From Physcomitrium patens (lineage: Eukaryota; Streptophyta; Bryopsida; Funariales; Funariaceae): a stretch of 64,000 nt of DNA. The stretch lies in the NCBI RefSeq assembly GCF_000002425.4, contig NC_037269.1:4229146-4293145 (forward strand), written 5' to 3'. Below, piece after piece: positions 48,611 to 62,620 of the stretch. Made by a program: the position numbers and the translations under genes. The notes under the pieces were generated by a model, which saw only the letters and a program-made list of their open reading frames with translations, was not told the DNA's origin and did not search any database. The stretch's first letter is position 1, and every line of letters begins with the position of its first letter.

Positions 48611-50790
48611 GGATTTCGCATTATACTGTAAAACCATGTGAAAAAACTTGAATGTAAAGTTGTCCGTATAGTTTGATTCTATTCAGGCTGATCTCACTTC
48701 TCTTCACATTTGAGACCTGGTGCTCTAGTCACCAATTCTAGTTGATGGGTTGAGCTCACTAAACTTGGAGGTCTCAGCAACCATCTTTCATATGAGCTCA
48801 TGAATTTGAGTATGCTGTTAGGGGTGTGAGTATACTAGATTGAACTACAGTGACGTGAACAAAACGTTTAATATGTGAGCACATATCTGAGAATTTTACT
48901 GTTCTTAATTTGGTGTTTCACGTAGTGTATGAGGTGATATAATGAATTTTTTTAATATTTTTTGAAAATTATGTAGTTTAATGAGGAAATTTATCACATC
49001 AGAAGGATATTGATAGTAATGAGAAGACTTGAGAACCTACTGCAAGTATGAGACAAGCATGAAAGCCTCCTGTGGTAAATACAAAAAAGAAAAAAAGAAA
49101 AAAATCTGGAACAATCTATTAAAAAGTATTACAGTATTCACATGATTATATAATTTGATTAAAATATAAATTACATTTTGAATATGCTCTGATTTTAACA
49201 CAGATTTTAAAATGCTAATAAGTGGATTTTTATTTTGGTTTATTAAATTATATGCATTTGTTAATGAATTGCAAATACCATCAAACCAAAAGATGATTGT
49301 GAATAAGAGTTTTTAAGTGAATTGCTTAATACATATTTATATTGTTTTAGGTATGGGGAGTTTTAATTCATGATTTATTTTTTTATAGATGCTAAAAATT
49401 GAAAATTCAATAAACATATACTAATTGCATGTTGCTTGACTAAGCATTTAAAGGCTCTAATTTTTTAGTTCTTATGAAAATAAGGAGAATAAATAAACAA
49501 AACAATTTCAACCTCCCTTTGTTTGGTCACCAAGAATAAACTCCTAGACTAAAAATTAAAGATAAATTTTAAAATTTGGTGTTTGCTTAACAAACAATTT
49601 GGACAAGCCCACAAATTTCTAGCATATTTGCACAAGTTTGTAATCCATGGGAAGGTATAGTCCAAAAAAAGTTGCCAAAAGCAATTTCTCAAAACAATGT
49701 AGTAGCATTTGGAAAGTTTATGTGCAAAAAAGGTTATAAATAGGAAATGCTAATGAAAATTGAATTGAAGGTTCTATGGCTAATGTGAGGAGCTTTAACC
49801 ATAAGTACCAACCTTTGTTGCAAATATCAATTCTTAAGAATAGAAGAAGATTTATTCACACAAAGGATTTTGTCATTTACATGTTGTCCATGAGGTGTCT
49901 CAAGATTGGGACAATGGGAGTCAATGGGCAAGGGCCAAAACTCTCAACTTAGACTCAAGTCCTTTAGATGATAATTCATTGGGCAAAATTCTTTTGTAGG
50001 GCTTAATATTAGATTTGTTTCATCAAAATACCTCTAATCTCTCTCATCCCTTTTACTTTGATCTTTTCATAAAATAAGATTATTGTTATAATAAAATATA
50101 TACATATATATATATATATATATATTAGTCAATCAATAAAACTTAACTACAAAACTTACCTAGAACTAATTTTGTATAAATGTTGTTGGTTGTCTTTTTA
50201 AATTACCTTTTTACATAGAGTTATTTTCTATGGTATAGAATGAAGAATCAGATAAAGCAATTTTTTTAAGGTTTTGTGATGTTTCTTTAAATTTTACTAT
50301 TCTATAACCTTATGGAGCAATATATTTCTGGAAAGAAATCTTTTCACAAAACAAACAACTCAGTATCTTTTCACTGCTTTCAATGCATTACGTAGTTATA
50401 TAGATGTACGTGGACATACTTCATCTTTGTGGTATAAAGTTTTTCTTAACATAGAAATATTCAGTGCATTTAATCAGTAATACTTAGACAAGTGTGATGT
50501 GTATTTCTTAGATGTTTCTAATCCTCCACAAACTTCGTGTTTAGTGAATTTGCATTCACTGTATTGCACAGTATAAGATTAAAGCTTCAGAGCCTTCGTT
50601 TTCAGCCTCTTCTTAAGTCACAGCGAATGTAACAACGGAAAGAATCAATGGATATTTTCGGCCTTCACAACTACTATTTGAGCTGTGGATCAACAGTGCC
50701 CATTTCTACAGTAAAAAATAAAAAGCACCAATAGTTGTTCACAACATTGTCATACAAATACAATAAGGAGCTTCATATATTTCTTAGAAG
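48611..50790. other. 3' region of the SnoaL-like gene, then AT-rich spacer
   Basis: The first 150-250 bp may be 3' UTR. The rest is AT-rich without a gene, with an (AT)n run at about 50104-50126. Composition becomes gene-like again from about 50500. Confidence 0.6.
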
Positions 50791-50799
50791 GCTGATACG

Positions 50800-51481
50800 G
50801 ATTGTTACTTCTGACTGAAGAAGAACGCAACGTACAAACCCAATAGCGACATAACGTTTAGCTGATGATCAACATCAATATAAGGTTTTCTCAGAAACAA
50901 TGCAAGCATCTTTCTCCTGAAAGCACCATCCTTGTTCTATTGAACCAACTCTTCCATGCGAGTTTCACTTAAGCTGCAAAATTCTAGGGTGACGAAGCTA
51001 CGGAGGCCTTGCCATCCAATTTACCATAACCCTCTTGCTTGACTAATACCCGTTGAATAGCCACAAACCCACACCGAGCAACTAATTGTAATCAAATCTG
51101 GAACTCTGAGGAGTCGATTGACACCTTTTCTGATCTAAAACCCGAAATCATCTACCAGCCCATCTATCTTAAGTTTAGGTAATGCCATACTCCATCGGAT
51201 CAGACCAGAACTTGATGATTTCTGGATTGATGATCTGAACTGACCCTGGATGCCATCTTTACACAACGCTCTTGCTAAAGATCCATTCCTCAAACTCCAA
51301 AAGCAGCAACTGGTGCACACTTTGTACTTAAATTATTAGAGCATCGGTCAACTAGCTTGAAGTAGAGAAACTTGATCTTGGATGGCAGATCACTCACCGT
51401 CAAACATCTGAGAATCTTCTAAAACCTCTATGACGAACCGAACAAGTATTGAATGACCCATCCTTCAGCAGCCATAAGATG
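50800..51481 (-). other. Probable 3' UTR of the DRG1 gene
   Basis: Balanced composition continues about 600-700 bp past the DRG1 stop on the - strand without any frame I recognise. Confidence 0.4.
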
Positions 51482-54400
51482 TCACACTTTTTTAATAATC
51501 TGGACAACGTCCTCGTCCTCCAAAGTATGTTCCTGAAGGATTCCAGTCCACATATAAGCGAGCATTTCAGTTCAACTCGATTGTGAAGGTGAAAATACGA
51601 CCTAAAAGTACTTAAGAGCTGAGTTGACCAATGCAACTAACAGATCATAGCACCACAAAATATATCCAAATCCTCGACGCTAACAAAATAGTGGGGTGAC
51701 GGTTGATACCAACTGTCAAGACCTCCTATTCGTGTCACATGTAGTATCCAAACACAAACTGGATACGATAGGCTGGACAGAACATGCAAAAGTCTTGGAC
51801 TAGACATTCCATAAGGACAGCAATTCATACTATACAACGCAAAGACTTGAGAATCTCACCTTTCCCACTCTCTGTGGCTTGTGTTTTGCGCTTGAACCCC
51901 ACACCAAAGCACTGTCATCCATATGATACTCATGAGTTGAATTCAGTGAATCACTATCAAAATAAGGATATAAAAATATGGTAGTTATAGAAAATGGACA
52001 ATCAAGATAACATAAACCAAATGTCAACTTCAGGACTTACAACTTGAACTGCTTCACCATATCTTTGTGGATGCGTTCACAAAAATCCTCAACTGTACAC
52101 TTGTTGGCTGACAGGATGACAGGGTCTTCATAATCGGGGCTGTTGCCCTTGGGTTTGGTGTATACTCGGATAAGATTCAAGTATTCCCAAATCTTGTCCA
52201 AGAGTCCATCCAGGTTCCACTCAAGATGGGCACTTCAAAACAGAACAGAAGTATAAGAATAAGCTGAGCACCTTCTCCTCCGATGATGTCAATTCAGAAT
52301 AGATTCACAACAATACAACTTCCTCCATCACTAGCAATGCATCAACATACATTCGTCAAGCATAATAGAAGAGCAACCATTCTAAAATCCACATCAAAAA
52401 CAAAACTCTTGAATATAATATCTTTCAATACCTGATTGGACAGTAGTGGGGTAATCTGTCAAGCACTTCAAGCTCTTCAACAGTAATTTGATCGATCTTG
52501 TTGACAACATAAATGCACGGCATGTAGATACGGTTCCCTTCAATCACGTCAATCAAATCATCTGCGGTGGCATCAAATCGCAGGGATATGTCTGCATTGT
52601 GAATCTTGTACTCCCCACATATAGCCTTGACCGTTTCCAGATCCAGATGAGTATTAGCGACGGTTGATGTAAAATTGATTCCACCTTTGTCTTTCCTTCT
52701 GAAACCCATATTTGGGGGTTCCTTGTTTAATCTGCAGAAAATTCAAATGTAAGCTCCCTCAAGTTGCATCGTTCGACACAATCGTTCACACTTAAAATAA
52801 GAGCACCGAATTCAACGCAAGCAATATCCAGCCCTTTGGCAAAAAAAATGGATACCACATGCAGCAAGGCACAATGAACATGAACCTGATGCCAAAGCCT
52901 TCCAGCTCTTTCTCAATCAGCCGTTTGTGGGTAATAGGTTTAATGGCATCCAAGACGATCAATATACAGTTGCACGTTCGGGCAGTACTGATGACCTGCA
53001 GACATCGAGCAACTTGATGAGTAAAAATTGAGAAGAGATAACCCCTCTGTGTTCCTACGAAATTTTAAGAGATAATTTGACACGGCAAATTGCTTAAAAG
53101 CTAGTCATATGAAAATTATCGTTGCTTGCAAAGATTCGAACGTAAGGTCAGGCACTGGAAGCTCAGAGACCAACCTGCCGACCACGACCTTTCCCATCTT
53201 TCGCACCTTCAATAATTCCAGGAAGATCTAGCAGCTGTGAACAGAAAACTAATCGGACTGCTCAGTACATTTCTCCAAAATTAGACAACAAAATATACGG
53301 TAGAATACACAAGAAAAGATAAAGAATTATACCATCACAGACCCTCTCAATAAATTGAAAAAGGTAATACAAACTTCAAGTGGTAGTCAGTCATCCCCTA
53401 AACAATCTCAATCCAAGCCTAACCTGTATTTTGGATCCTCGGTATTTGATAACACCTGGAACGCATGTCAATGTTGTAAACTCGTAGGAAGCAACCTGCG
53501 ATAGGACCAAATAGAAAAGCCACATGTAGAATTCAGCAAATTTGTATTAGCAAGATATCACTAGCAACTTTGAAAATTCATCTTACGGCTCTGTGCTTTC
53601 TAACATCGAAGATTCGTTAGAATTATGTATCAATCCACAAATCTCAGTTACAATGACAAGTTCACCTGAAACGTTATTCTTCAGTAATCATAAGCTGCTG
53701 GTATGGTAGTTAACAAATACATGCTAATTTATCACAAAAGGACGTGTTCTCCCAGACTATAGATTGTACCAGAAGCATCCATGTCGCTGGAACAGGGACT
53801 GTCCAAGTCAGTGATACGGTAACATAACGGAACCAAAATTGTGCCAAGACAGCTCAAGTAGGATTGACGGCAAACCTCAGAAAAGGTTCCTGTGAGCTTG
53901 TTGAGAAGGGTAGATTTGCCAACAGATGGAAAACCAACAAGCCCAACTCGTGAATCTCCACTTTTAGTGACATCAAAACCTTCGCCTGCTCCTCCACCTT
54001 TGGAAGACGGTGGCGCCAGAATTTCTCGTCGCAACTTAGCCAATTTTGCCTACAAAATACGTAACATGTCACCCTTTTAATCAGACTTGATTAATTGAAG
54101 CCTAGGATTACATCCGAGCTTTGATGTAATACCAAAACTCTTTGAACTGCTTCTGACTGGTTCTAAGCTAACTGTTTGTTGGTGTAGAGAATTACTTTCT
54201 CAAGCTCATAGGTTGTAAAGATCCTAACTCATGAGCTCAACTTGAGATGCTTCCAAAGAAATAGTACTCGGTCTCCAAAAATCTAACAAATACATTGATG
54301 CCAAGTGTGCATATTCATAGCTAAACCCCGCAGGCTGTCAGTTGTCAACTGACCTTAAGGAGACCCAAATGGTGAGCAGTTGCTTTGTTCTTTTGAGTCC

Positions 54401-54967
54401 TTGCCATCTGCAACCAAAACATAATTAATTGCAACTTCGGAATAATCCTCCATCTCTTTCATACTCAAAACTAAGATTAGTATTTCTCCTCTCCTAACCT
54501 AACCCTAAAACCCTCAAAAAGGCCTCTCGCAGTTTCTACATAAGAATACAACTATAGTTATAGGCTCTAATCCAAATCATTAAAAATTATGGTTTGCCAT
54601 AAGGACGATAGTCGGAGCAAAATTTGCGCATTTGTTTAAATGCACCAGTTCAAGTGTAAATCAAAATGAGAAATTTCAAAACTTGTTGTTGGGATTCATT
54701 ACCAAGTGCCAAAAACACAACACTCATACAACAAACTAAAAAAACCTAACCAGCGCTCACAAAGGTTCTTCATCACCACTGTAGCCACATCAATTAACCA
54801 ATACATGTATCTCGATCCTCCGGCACAAACCCACGCATCCTCTTGTTCGAAAAGCATCATCAATTCCTGATAATGGGCAGTAGAGAATGCAACCCCTGAG
54901 GCGAGACGCGGTGAGTGCAACTAACCTCATCTTCGATATCCTTGATTTTCTGCATGACGGTCGACAT
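51482..54967 (-). CDS. DRG1: DRG1-type developmentally regulated GTP-binding protein, 10 exons
   Basis: Exons in coding order (+ coordinates): 54926-54967, 54354-54407, 53876-54049, 53424-53495, 53175-53234, 52886-52995, 52432-52731, 52041-52232, 51860-51911, 51482-51532; 1107 nt, 368 residues, the usual DRG length. It starts [19 protein letters not shown], the conserved N-terminal helices. G1 P-loop GFPSVGKS is at 71-78, switch region about 91-100, G3 DLPG at 117-120, G4 NKID at 248-251 and G5 SAH at 271-273. The C-terminal TGS domain (about 290-366) ends [12 protein letters not shown]. DRGs are OBG-family GTPases that bind ribosomes/polysomes with a DFRP partner; all catalytic motifs are intact, so the protein should be functional. 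The closeness to DRG1 over DRG2 rests on the N-terminal and TGS sequence. Every intron is GT-AG. First and last exons are very short (14 and 17 codons). Confidence 0.96.
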
Positions 54968-55290
54968 GGTGATTACCCACAAAAAGAAGAGCTGGATGTG
55001 AAGCGAACAAGCCTCTCTGGATCCTGACCTGCAAGGGGATTCAGAAGAAACAAGGGCAGAGACGAAATGAGAGCAATCGCCGCAAAAATAACGGCATCGA
55101 CACAAGCGAGAAGAGGGCTTTCCCGAGCAGGGCTGGGCTGGGCAGGGCAACAACGCCACGAGGAAGACAACGAACGAACGTCCCCACTCCGACGTTCGTC
55201 CAAATTTGGACCCTCGTCCGACGCAAACATCTTCGTTTTCGCCTTCGTCCGTCGAGGGTACTTCGTTCGTTGTTTAGGTTGAGGGGATGG
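54968..55290 (-). promoter_or_regulatory. Promoter and leader of DRG1
   Basis: GC-rich block directly upstream of the start, ending sharply near 55290 where AT-rich DNA begins. It contains several CGTTCG/CGAACG motifs (55171-55180, 55193-55200, 55262-55269), similar to those upstream of the U-box gene. Confidence 0.45.
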
Positions 55291-55299
55291 ATGAATAAA

Positions 55300-56599
55300 A
55301 TGTTTATTTTCATCTATCCATCTAGGTCTTTTTAATCATACATTGATTGCCTTTCCTTATCCGGGCGTAGTACTTTGCTTTAAATCTAGATTTTGTGATA
55401 AATCTAGTAGTTTTACAATTCAAGTTGGATGTTTTCTTACCAAATGATACTATTTTCGATTTTAGGGTTTGGGGATTTCTAGTTTTTTGGACTACAGAAT
55501 GATATGTTGGTACAGAAAGTTTAGAAAAGTAGAAATTTTTGTACAAAACAAAAATGGAAATTAAAGTTTTGAGTTTAGAAAATTGGATGTTTTTTGTGTG
55601 ACATGTAAGTGGATTCATACATCTAACAAGACATGTTGATGTTATGATTCTATTGGACTTGAAGTTGCATGGAATTGTGCTCTATTTCTCCGAATAGATT
55701 GTCTTTTCCATGATATTTATGCAATTTACTTGATATTTTTCTATATTATTGAGGTCTGTAGAATATCTCAATAATCAAATTGTTTCTTCAGGGTTATAGG
55801 CTTTCATTGTTCTACTGATTATGTCTTAACTTATGCATATTTGTAATTTTTTTATAAGCCACCAAATATTCTTGGCATTGTTTGTCAAATATTTGTATGT
55901 GTGTTGTGCTACCAACAACTTTTGTATGTACTCCAATGGCACAAACAATAAAATTCAATATGTTTATGGGTTGCTTAGGAGTTAGGTACTAGGACCTACT
56001 TTTCTATTTTTTTTAAACCAAAATTTACCACAAAAAAAAAATCAAAATCAATTTTTTTGTTGAACACATGTATAACTTTTTATTTGTTTGCATTCTAAAT
56101 TAGTATGTATTCTTGAATATGTGTGTGTATATACATATATGTATATAAATAATATTAATGTTTAAACGACAATTTATACATTAATGTTAAATTGATACCA
56201 TAAAAGAAAACATATCTCTTAAGTATGTAGCTCTTACAAATACATGGCTAATCACACTTATATAATTTACATTATTATTAATGGTAAAAAAAAAAAAAAA
56301 AAAAAAAAAAAACACCCTAACTATAAATCTATTTCAATTAACTTACCATAATAAAATATAATATTAGATACTTTTTTGAAAGCACCAGATAAATACACAA
56401 ATCATTGAAATTCTATGGTAGTTGGAATAAAACAACAATAAATTTTAATATGACTGAATGATGGAAGTTCATGATTTTAGGAAATCTAGAGGACTGCGTT
56501 AAAAAATTACTGTATACATATAATAAAAAGAAATAAATTCTATATGTAAAATTTATCATACAAGAAGATATGGAATTTTAATACTACAAATACAAGATA

Positions 56600-56639
<40 letters not shown>

Positions 56640-58521
56640 CATACATATTCATAAATATATATATTTATAAGTGAGTTTTTGGAATTCATGTAACAGGAAT
56701 TTAAAATAAACTATAAATTAATTAATCTCATAAAAATTCTTCAATATTTTTTGATATTTTGTATATGAAAGATACTAAAATTTAATATATGAAATATTAA
56801 ATAAAATTTGAGGAAAATGTATATTTTCATAAAAGAAAATAATCTCTGAAGTTGTTTTATATTTATTAATAAGAAATTTACATCTTGTTAAGCTAGGTGT
56901 GATGATATTTTTTCATTCGGTAAAAGATAATTAGTGTGAGAGTAGTCTCATCATATGTAATATAATTAGTATGAGAGTATGAAAACATTTTATTAAAACA
57001 TGTTCTTTTTACTATTATTATTTCAAATTAAGAGGTTTATCCTTCATTCATGTGATCTAATGTACGAAATTTTACTTTGATAGCCAACATGTATGATAAA
57101 TTGTTTTGGTAAGATCAAAAAATATTAAGCACTAAGTGTTCCACATGACTAAACCAATTCAATTGTGGTGCTATAAATTAAATCAAACAAAAAAATGCGA
57201 ATAAAAAAATAAAAATAAAATGTTCACAATTAGATATTTTTAAATGATTATATTTTTTAATGATATGATTTATGTTCTAAGATATATTTAAATGTTTATA
57301 TATAAAAGCAATAGATATTTATATCATATGTTGAAATTTTATATTTTTCATTTCGATTTTTTTATATTACAGCAATAATTTTATCTGATGCTGATTTTGT
57401 GTTAAAGATGTTACAATTAGTTAATTTGGTACCACATATAATAAATTAATTGTGGATCTTACTTTTGTTATTTCTAAAACCATAGTATTGTTATAACTGG
57501 GTAGTTTGTTAGTTTAGACCCAATGTCCTTTTTCTTTTTGAAGTGTACATAATAAGAATCTCACACTTTTGTGAAAAATCCCTATTCTTTTTTGATGGCT
57601 TTGTCGTATACATGAACTTTTGGTTAGTAGGAAACTATTATTCTAGAGGGTGTAGTGTTTGATTGATTATTCCAACAATTGTTTGTAAATACTAGAGGTT
57701 GTTAGAGGAGGAAGATACGTTGGAGAATCATGTTCAAAGACTGCTATAATTATAGTAAGCCTCATATATGTGAATTCTATACGAGATATAATTTTCTTGT
57801 TTATTTACATATGTATATATATTAAAGAATAACTTTTTATTGGAATCTCAAAATTTACACATAAACATGTATTTTTGTGTGTCTAAATATTAACCAATAT
57901 TAGAGCAATGTTGTAAAACATTCATATTTTATAGCATTTGAATTGGTGGCTTTTGGATTTTTTCATTACTGAAAAATTTAAGATGCCTAATCAACTAGAA
58001 GTAGACTGAATTATATGTGTTTTCTGCAAGATTTCTTTCTAATGTGTATTCTACTTTTATTCATATGAAAACATAATTTTAAGTGTTATTATAATTGTTT
58101 TATTAAGCTGTTTGAGAAGACATAAGAATGAAATTTTGATGGATGTAAATAAAATCTAACTAATAATTTTGTAACGAAATGATGTATGAAATAAAATAAA
58201 AAGAGTATTTTTTTATTTTTTTATGAAACTAAATTGACAACGGTGACAATATCAATAATCACAATGAAGTGTATGGGAAGGATAAGAAAGATTTATTACA
58301 GTATTGAAATTTGAAAAGTTACATTGTAAATGAAAAGCACACATGTACATTGTAACTATTGTTATAATAGAAAAAGTTAAGACAATGAATAAATTTTTTG
58401 AATTTAAAATAAGATTCATAATGTATTATATAAAATAAAATAAGAATGAAAAACATTTTAATTTTTTTTCAAAACTTTAAACCTTGTATTATCTTGTGAG
58501 AAGTAGATATTACAGAGAGAA

Positions 58522-58555
<34 letters not shown>

Positions 58556-59100
58556 GCATTACAAAAAAATAATAAAATAATAGAAAGTAACTACAAAGTT
58601 TGAGAATTTGAAACCTAGTTGTAAAACTTTAATACTCCGTGATGTTGTATTTCTAAAAAAAGAAAAGACAAAACATTGCCAACATTAGATGAATCAATTA
58701 GTTTTATCCTACATCATGTGGCCTATTTGACAAGAGTTAAGCATGGTAAAGGTTAGTGACTGGAGTTGATGCAAAGCTTGCTTTGTTGTCTCTACTACTA
58801 CAAACAAGTCTTGAACTACACATAAATACAGGATGTTGCTTATGTCATCATTGTTTTTGTTATTGGCACAGCAACCCACCATACCCTAAATATGTTTTTT
58901 CTTAGTTTATCCTATTCCAATAAATAAATAAATAAATAAATAAATAAGATTCAATCAAATGATTTCAAAGATAATGAACAAAATGACACATGGTGAGGTG
59001 AGGGATGTGGTGACAGTAATAAAAATTGTGGTGACGATAACCATACCATAAATAGATACTAAATAGATGACAAAATCAGTTTATGGTGACACCAAAATAA
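55300..59100. other. AT-rich intergenic DNA, no gene
   Basis: 3.8 kb of AT-rich sequence without a recognised gene. It holds a run of about 27 A (56286-56312), (AT)n at about 56600-56634 and 58527-58551, and (AAAT)n at 58920-58947. Confidence 0.75.
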
Positions 59101-59474
59101 TAGCCTCAGGAATCAAGGTTTGTGTTCACATGCGGCTATGTTACAGTTTAGAACACAAGGCCAAACCCCCCAGGACTTGCAACATGACGCTGTCGGTGGG
59201 TTGTGATAAAGCCAGTTCCAGCAATGAACTGCGGCGCATTACACGCCGACCGGTGCAATAAAACAACCTGAGTTCACTACACAGGAACAGAAACTGAAGA
59301 AAAAAAAACACACACACACATACACCGTTGGAATGCTTCATATTACAATTTGAGCGTTCAGCACAATTGGGCACTGTCAAACGAATCCGTTTAAGCTAGT
59401 GAAGCAGATCAGTTGATAGTGTGCAATCAGAACTGTGTCGATGCTGCTCCATAGATTACAAGTGAGTTCCACAC
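59100..59474 (-). other. Probable 3' UTR of the RING-H2 gene
   Basis: Sequence of gene-like composition lies just past the stop on the - strand, with a short (CA)n run near 59310-59325 and no coding frame. Confidence 0.4.
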
Positions 59475-61128
59475 CTACAGCCGCTCCCACCTGGTGCTTT
59501 GGCTGCTTTCTACCTGCAGAGAATAGGTGTTGCAGTTTGAAACAACCCTGCTTGGCTTCTTCGAAGCTTCGGAAGAAGAAAAAGACAAGGTGAGATTCCC
59601 AGAGGCATCCAACGAGCATTGATCCTGCGGCCCCGTCGAAGTTTGATGATCCGCCGCAAAATGAACGTGCTCATCCTGCAGTTCCGAATGTGCGTGTCTG
59701 TCTTCGGTGCCTAGCCGATTGAAGCTACAACTGGCGGAGAATGAATTCGACAAGCGAGACCTCCTCGAGGTGCTTTGTGAGTATGTTTTACCTGAATTAG
59801 TGTCGCAAGCATCAGTCGTTGTCGATTCTCTGCTGCTGCACGGTGGCTTGAAAGGTATTGCCGGTGCAGCATCCCAGGAATCCTGCCCTGCACCGCTGGG
59901 TCCTGGGAAAGTGAAAGTGTCTGCGCTTGGGACTCCAAAGGAGAAGGAATCTACGCTTCTTTCGTTTGTTGAAGGCGGTCTTCTCTCGACTGGAATGTCG
60001 GTGTCGAAGGTGAAGCTAATGTCGATGCATTGCTCCAAATCTATATCTTCAACGTGGCTCCCGGTCATGTACTTCAACAGCGGAGACTGGCCTGAAGCGT
60101 TCAGGTCAATTTCAAATCGTTCCGAAGAGCTGGAGCGGCTGGTTACTACAGCAGTCTGCGGGAGGGGCACTGGTCTATTGATGTGAACCCAATAGGGCGG
60201 CATCGCAGGCGATTTGGGGGTGGAAGACGCCGAAGGGTCATTCGAGCACATGCTCCGAGAGGAATCCCGCTGATAGCTGGGGTTCCTTTCACTGAATCTC
60301 TTGGATGTGCCGAAACTGCCAGTCAGGATAACGCCGCAAGCAGGGCAAGTGATCTGTTCGTCAAGCACAGGATCGATACAATGCCTGTGGAAGACATGTT
60401 TACAATGGGGTAGCTGTCGCATAGTAGCTTCGTTTCGGAAGTCCTGCCAGCATATCGAGCATCTGCAATCCAAACTTTAAATGATGAAGTCAAATTTACT
60501 GAAACGGAGGATTAAAACAGCTCCCGGATCATCCCTAACTGATCTGAAGATTAGCCACTCTTAATTAATCCAGCTCGATGCATCTCTTACATGTGTAGCA
60601 TTGAGCTTGAAAAGGAGACATGGAACGTCGATACTTACTGTGATTTTAATCCCTCGTCAACATTCACATCACTGGCTTTCACGATTGGTAATGCAATCAC
60701 CATTTCTTTCTTCAACCCATTTCGAGTCCCACTCTACAGTAAAACACGATGCGCAACCATCAACAAATCGTTTGCAAGGTAAATGTCAATATAAGGGTAA
60801 TACGCTTTTGGATGCAACAGCACACTGCAAGTAGCAGAAGTAAATTTTCTTCCTTTTGTGATCAGGTAACTTCAAAAGTGGGCGTACTCAAAGAACAGCA
60901 TGGTTGATTAAGAAGGTCGCGAAAAACTTGGGACCTACGCGTGAGAGAACATAAAAAGAAAGAGAAACCACTCACAGGAATTTCCTCAGGGGTCGCAGAA
61001 ATTTGGCCGGTGCTCCTCGTGCGGTGCCGAAACTTTCGTACACCCCAATAGACGAAGTAGCATAGAGCTAGAAGTGAAACTATTCCTACCCCGATCCCAA
61101 TTGCTATTTTGGTCGATATGAACGCCAT
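59475..61128 (-). CDS. Membrane-anchored RING-H2 E3 ubiquitin ligase (ATL-like), 3 exons
   Basis: Exons in coding order (+ coordinates): 60976-61128, 60639-60733, 59475-60462; 1236 nt, 411 residues. Exon 2 has no start of its own; it was found from its GT-AG borders and its GLK..EMVIALPIVK sequence, the block that normally precedes the finger. One membrane helix lies at about 8-30 (IGIGVGIVSLLALCYFVYWG) next to basic residues. The RING-H2 finger is at 84-125: Cys84, Cys87, Cys103, His105, His108, Cys111, Cys122 and Cys125, all zinc ligands present with ATL spacing (x10 between Cys111 and Cys122). The Trp usual after CID is Val115. Residues 140-411 are Ser/Thr-rich and probably disordered. Such proteins ubiquitinate targets at endomembranes or the plasma membrane. 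Substrate unknown. A GT at the end (..SLQ|GTAGAA) could allow a further intron, but the read-through stop is the simplest end. Confidence 0.87.
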
Positions 61129-62620
61129 TACAAAATCCTACAACTCCGATCAGTACTATTGAATAAAAATTAACTACAGTGGCATACAACTATGCGTGGA
61201 AGGACATACACTCAGAAACCTTAAACCTCATATCAACTGACGAAAAATCTAAATCATACAAAATAACGGACCACCATTCCCTAAAATCCATGATACACCA
61301 CCTAGCAACCACCGACCACGAAAAATGCCTTCGTTGTGCTATTCTTCGATCCTTCAAGTCCTTACTTTAAAACGTTGGGCAACCCTCGTGGTGCCTGTTT
61401 TTCAGATTGTACAGAGCGCTCCACCTCGTAAAACTTCTATGACAGCAACCGAATCGTTTTTGAGCCCAAATCACCTCCTCAAGAAGCGTGGCGGAAGCAA
61501 CGGAAAACAGAGCTCGATCCCGTCTATCAACGCAGACCAAATTAAGCTCGAACCAAAGGGAGGTCAGTAGAAACGCGTCCGGACCGACCTTTCTTTCCAT
61601 GCAACCTCGCGACCAAATTGGTTCAAATTCTTCTATAGAAGTTGTCAAAAACCTCCAAAACTGGCTTTCTACGAAATAACACGAATCCCCTCCAGGCAAC
61701 AGCCTCCACCCAAAGCAAATATATCAACCACAACGGACAGATTCTATCAAAATTACACGCGACGAGAAACCCACCTCCACGTCCACCTCCGCTGAACCCT
61801 CACCCCGCTCTGCTGCCTACAACTCTCAAACCAACCCATCCCTGCAGGCGTTCCAACACCGAAATCTGCTGCCGGCATCACATCCCTAGCGAAACAACAA
61901 CCATCACCGAGACTTGACAACATCTCGACCCTGCCTTAGGGAATGGAAGAGCCCGCCATCTAAAAGGCCAACTCAGCCACACTAATCCACACCTCTCTCC
62001 CTTCTCCGCACCGGTGAAACGATCCAAACCGTTTCCAACACTCAACCTCCATAGCCCTCCTCCTCTTCCTGCTCCCCTCGAACGCCGCTCGTGACTCCAG
62101 CGGGATCCACCCACCCAACTCTGCCGACGGAATTGCTGCTCATGGCGCAAGACAACCGTCAGTCCGCAACGCAGAGTGTGAACAAATTGAGGGAGGGCGA
62201 CATGGATAAGAGAAATGGGCCCGATTCAAGTGGCTGCGCGGGGTAGGCCAGATTAATTTCGGGCCCTGCTGCGGGGGTTCGGCGTCGCCGAGACGACGGC
62301 CTCCTCCTCCACCGCAGTTGGTTTGAGGGCATCTCGACGAAAGCTGCTGGGAAGGAGCCCGCCCCCATCGAATAAGTCAACAACCCCGTGAGCAATGACG
62401 GGCTTCGAGGACGGGGGTCGTGTCACCCCCGCCGTGGGTGCCCACCGGACCCGTGGTGACGTGTAACCCACGATGGACTCGTTGCTTGCGTGGCATGCCA
62501 AGGATCTCAGAATCCGTCTACGTGTACATCATATCGAATCGACTCGTGCTGGACTGACTGTACTGAGTATTCAGGGGTTTGTGTGACGTGACACCGTGCC
62601 TCTTAAACGTATAGTATCAG
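61129..62620 (-). promoter_or_regulatory. Promoter/leader region of the RING-H2 gene, GC-rich island
   Basis: 1.5 kb of GC-rich sequence upstream of the RING-H2 start. Open frames on both strands are short (up to 110 codons), overlap and match nothing I know. TACGTGT-type ACGT cores occur at 62458 and 62520. The sharp fall in GC at about 62620 marks the edge of the gene domain. Part may be transcribed as a leader with an intron, and an unrecognised gene cannot be excluded. Confidence 0.4.

Noticed and set aside
59707-60186. 159-codon + strand frame
   Set aside because: Antisense to the Ser-rich tail of the RING-H2 protein, which lacks stops on the opposite strand.
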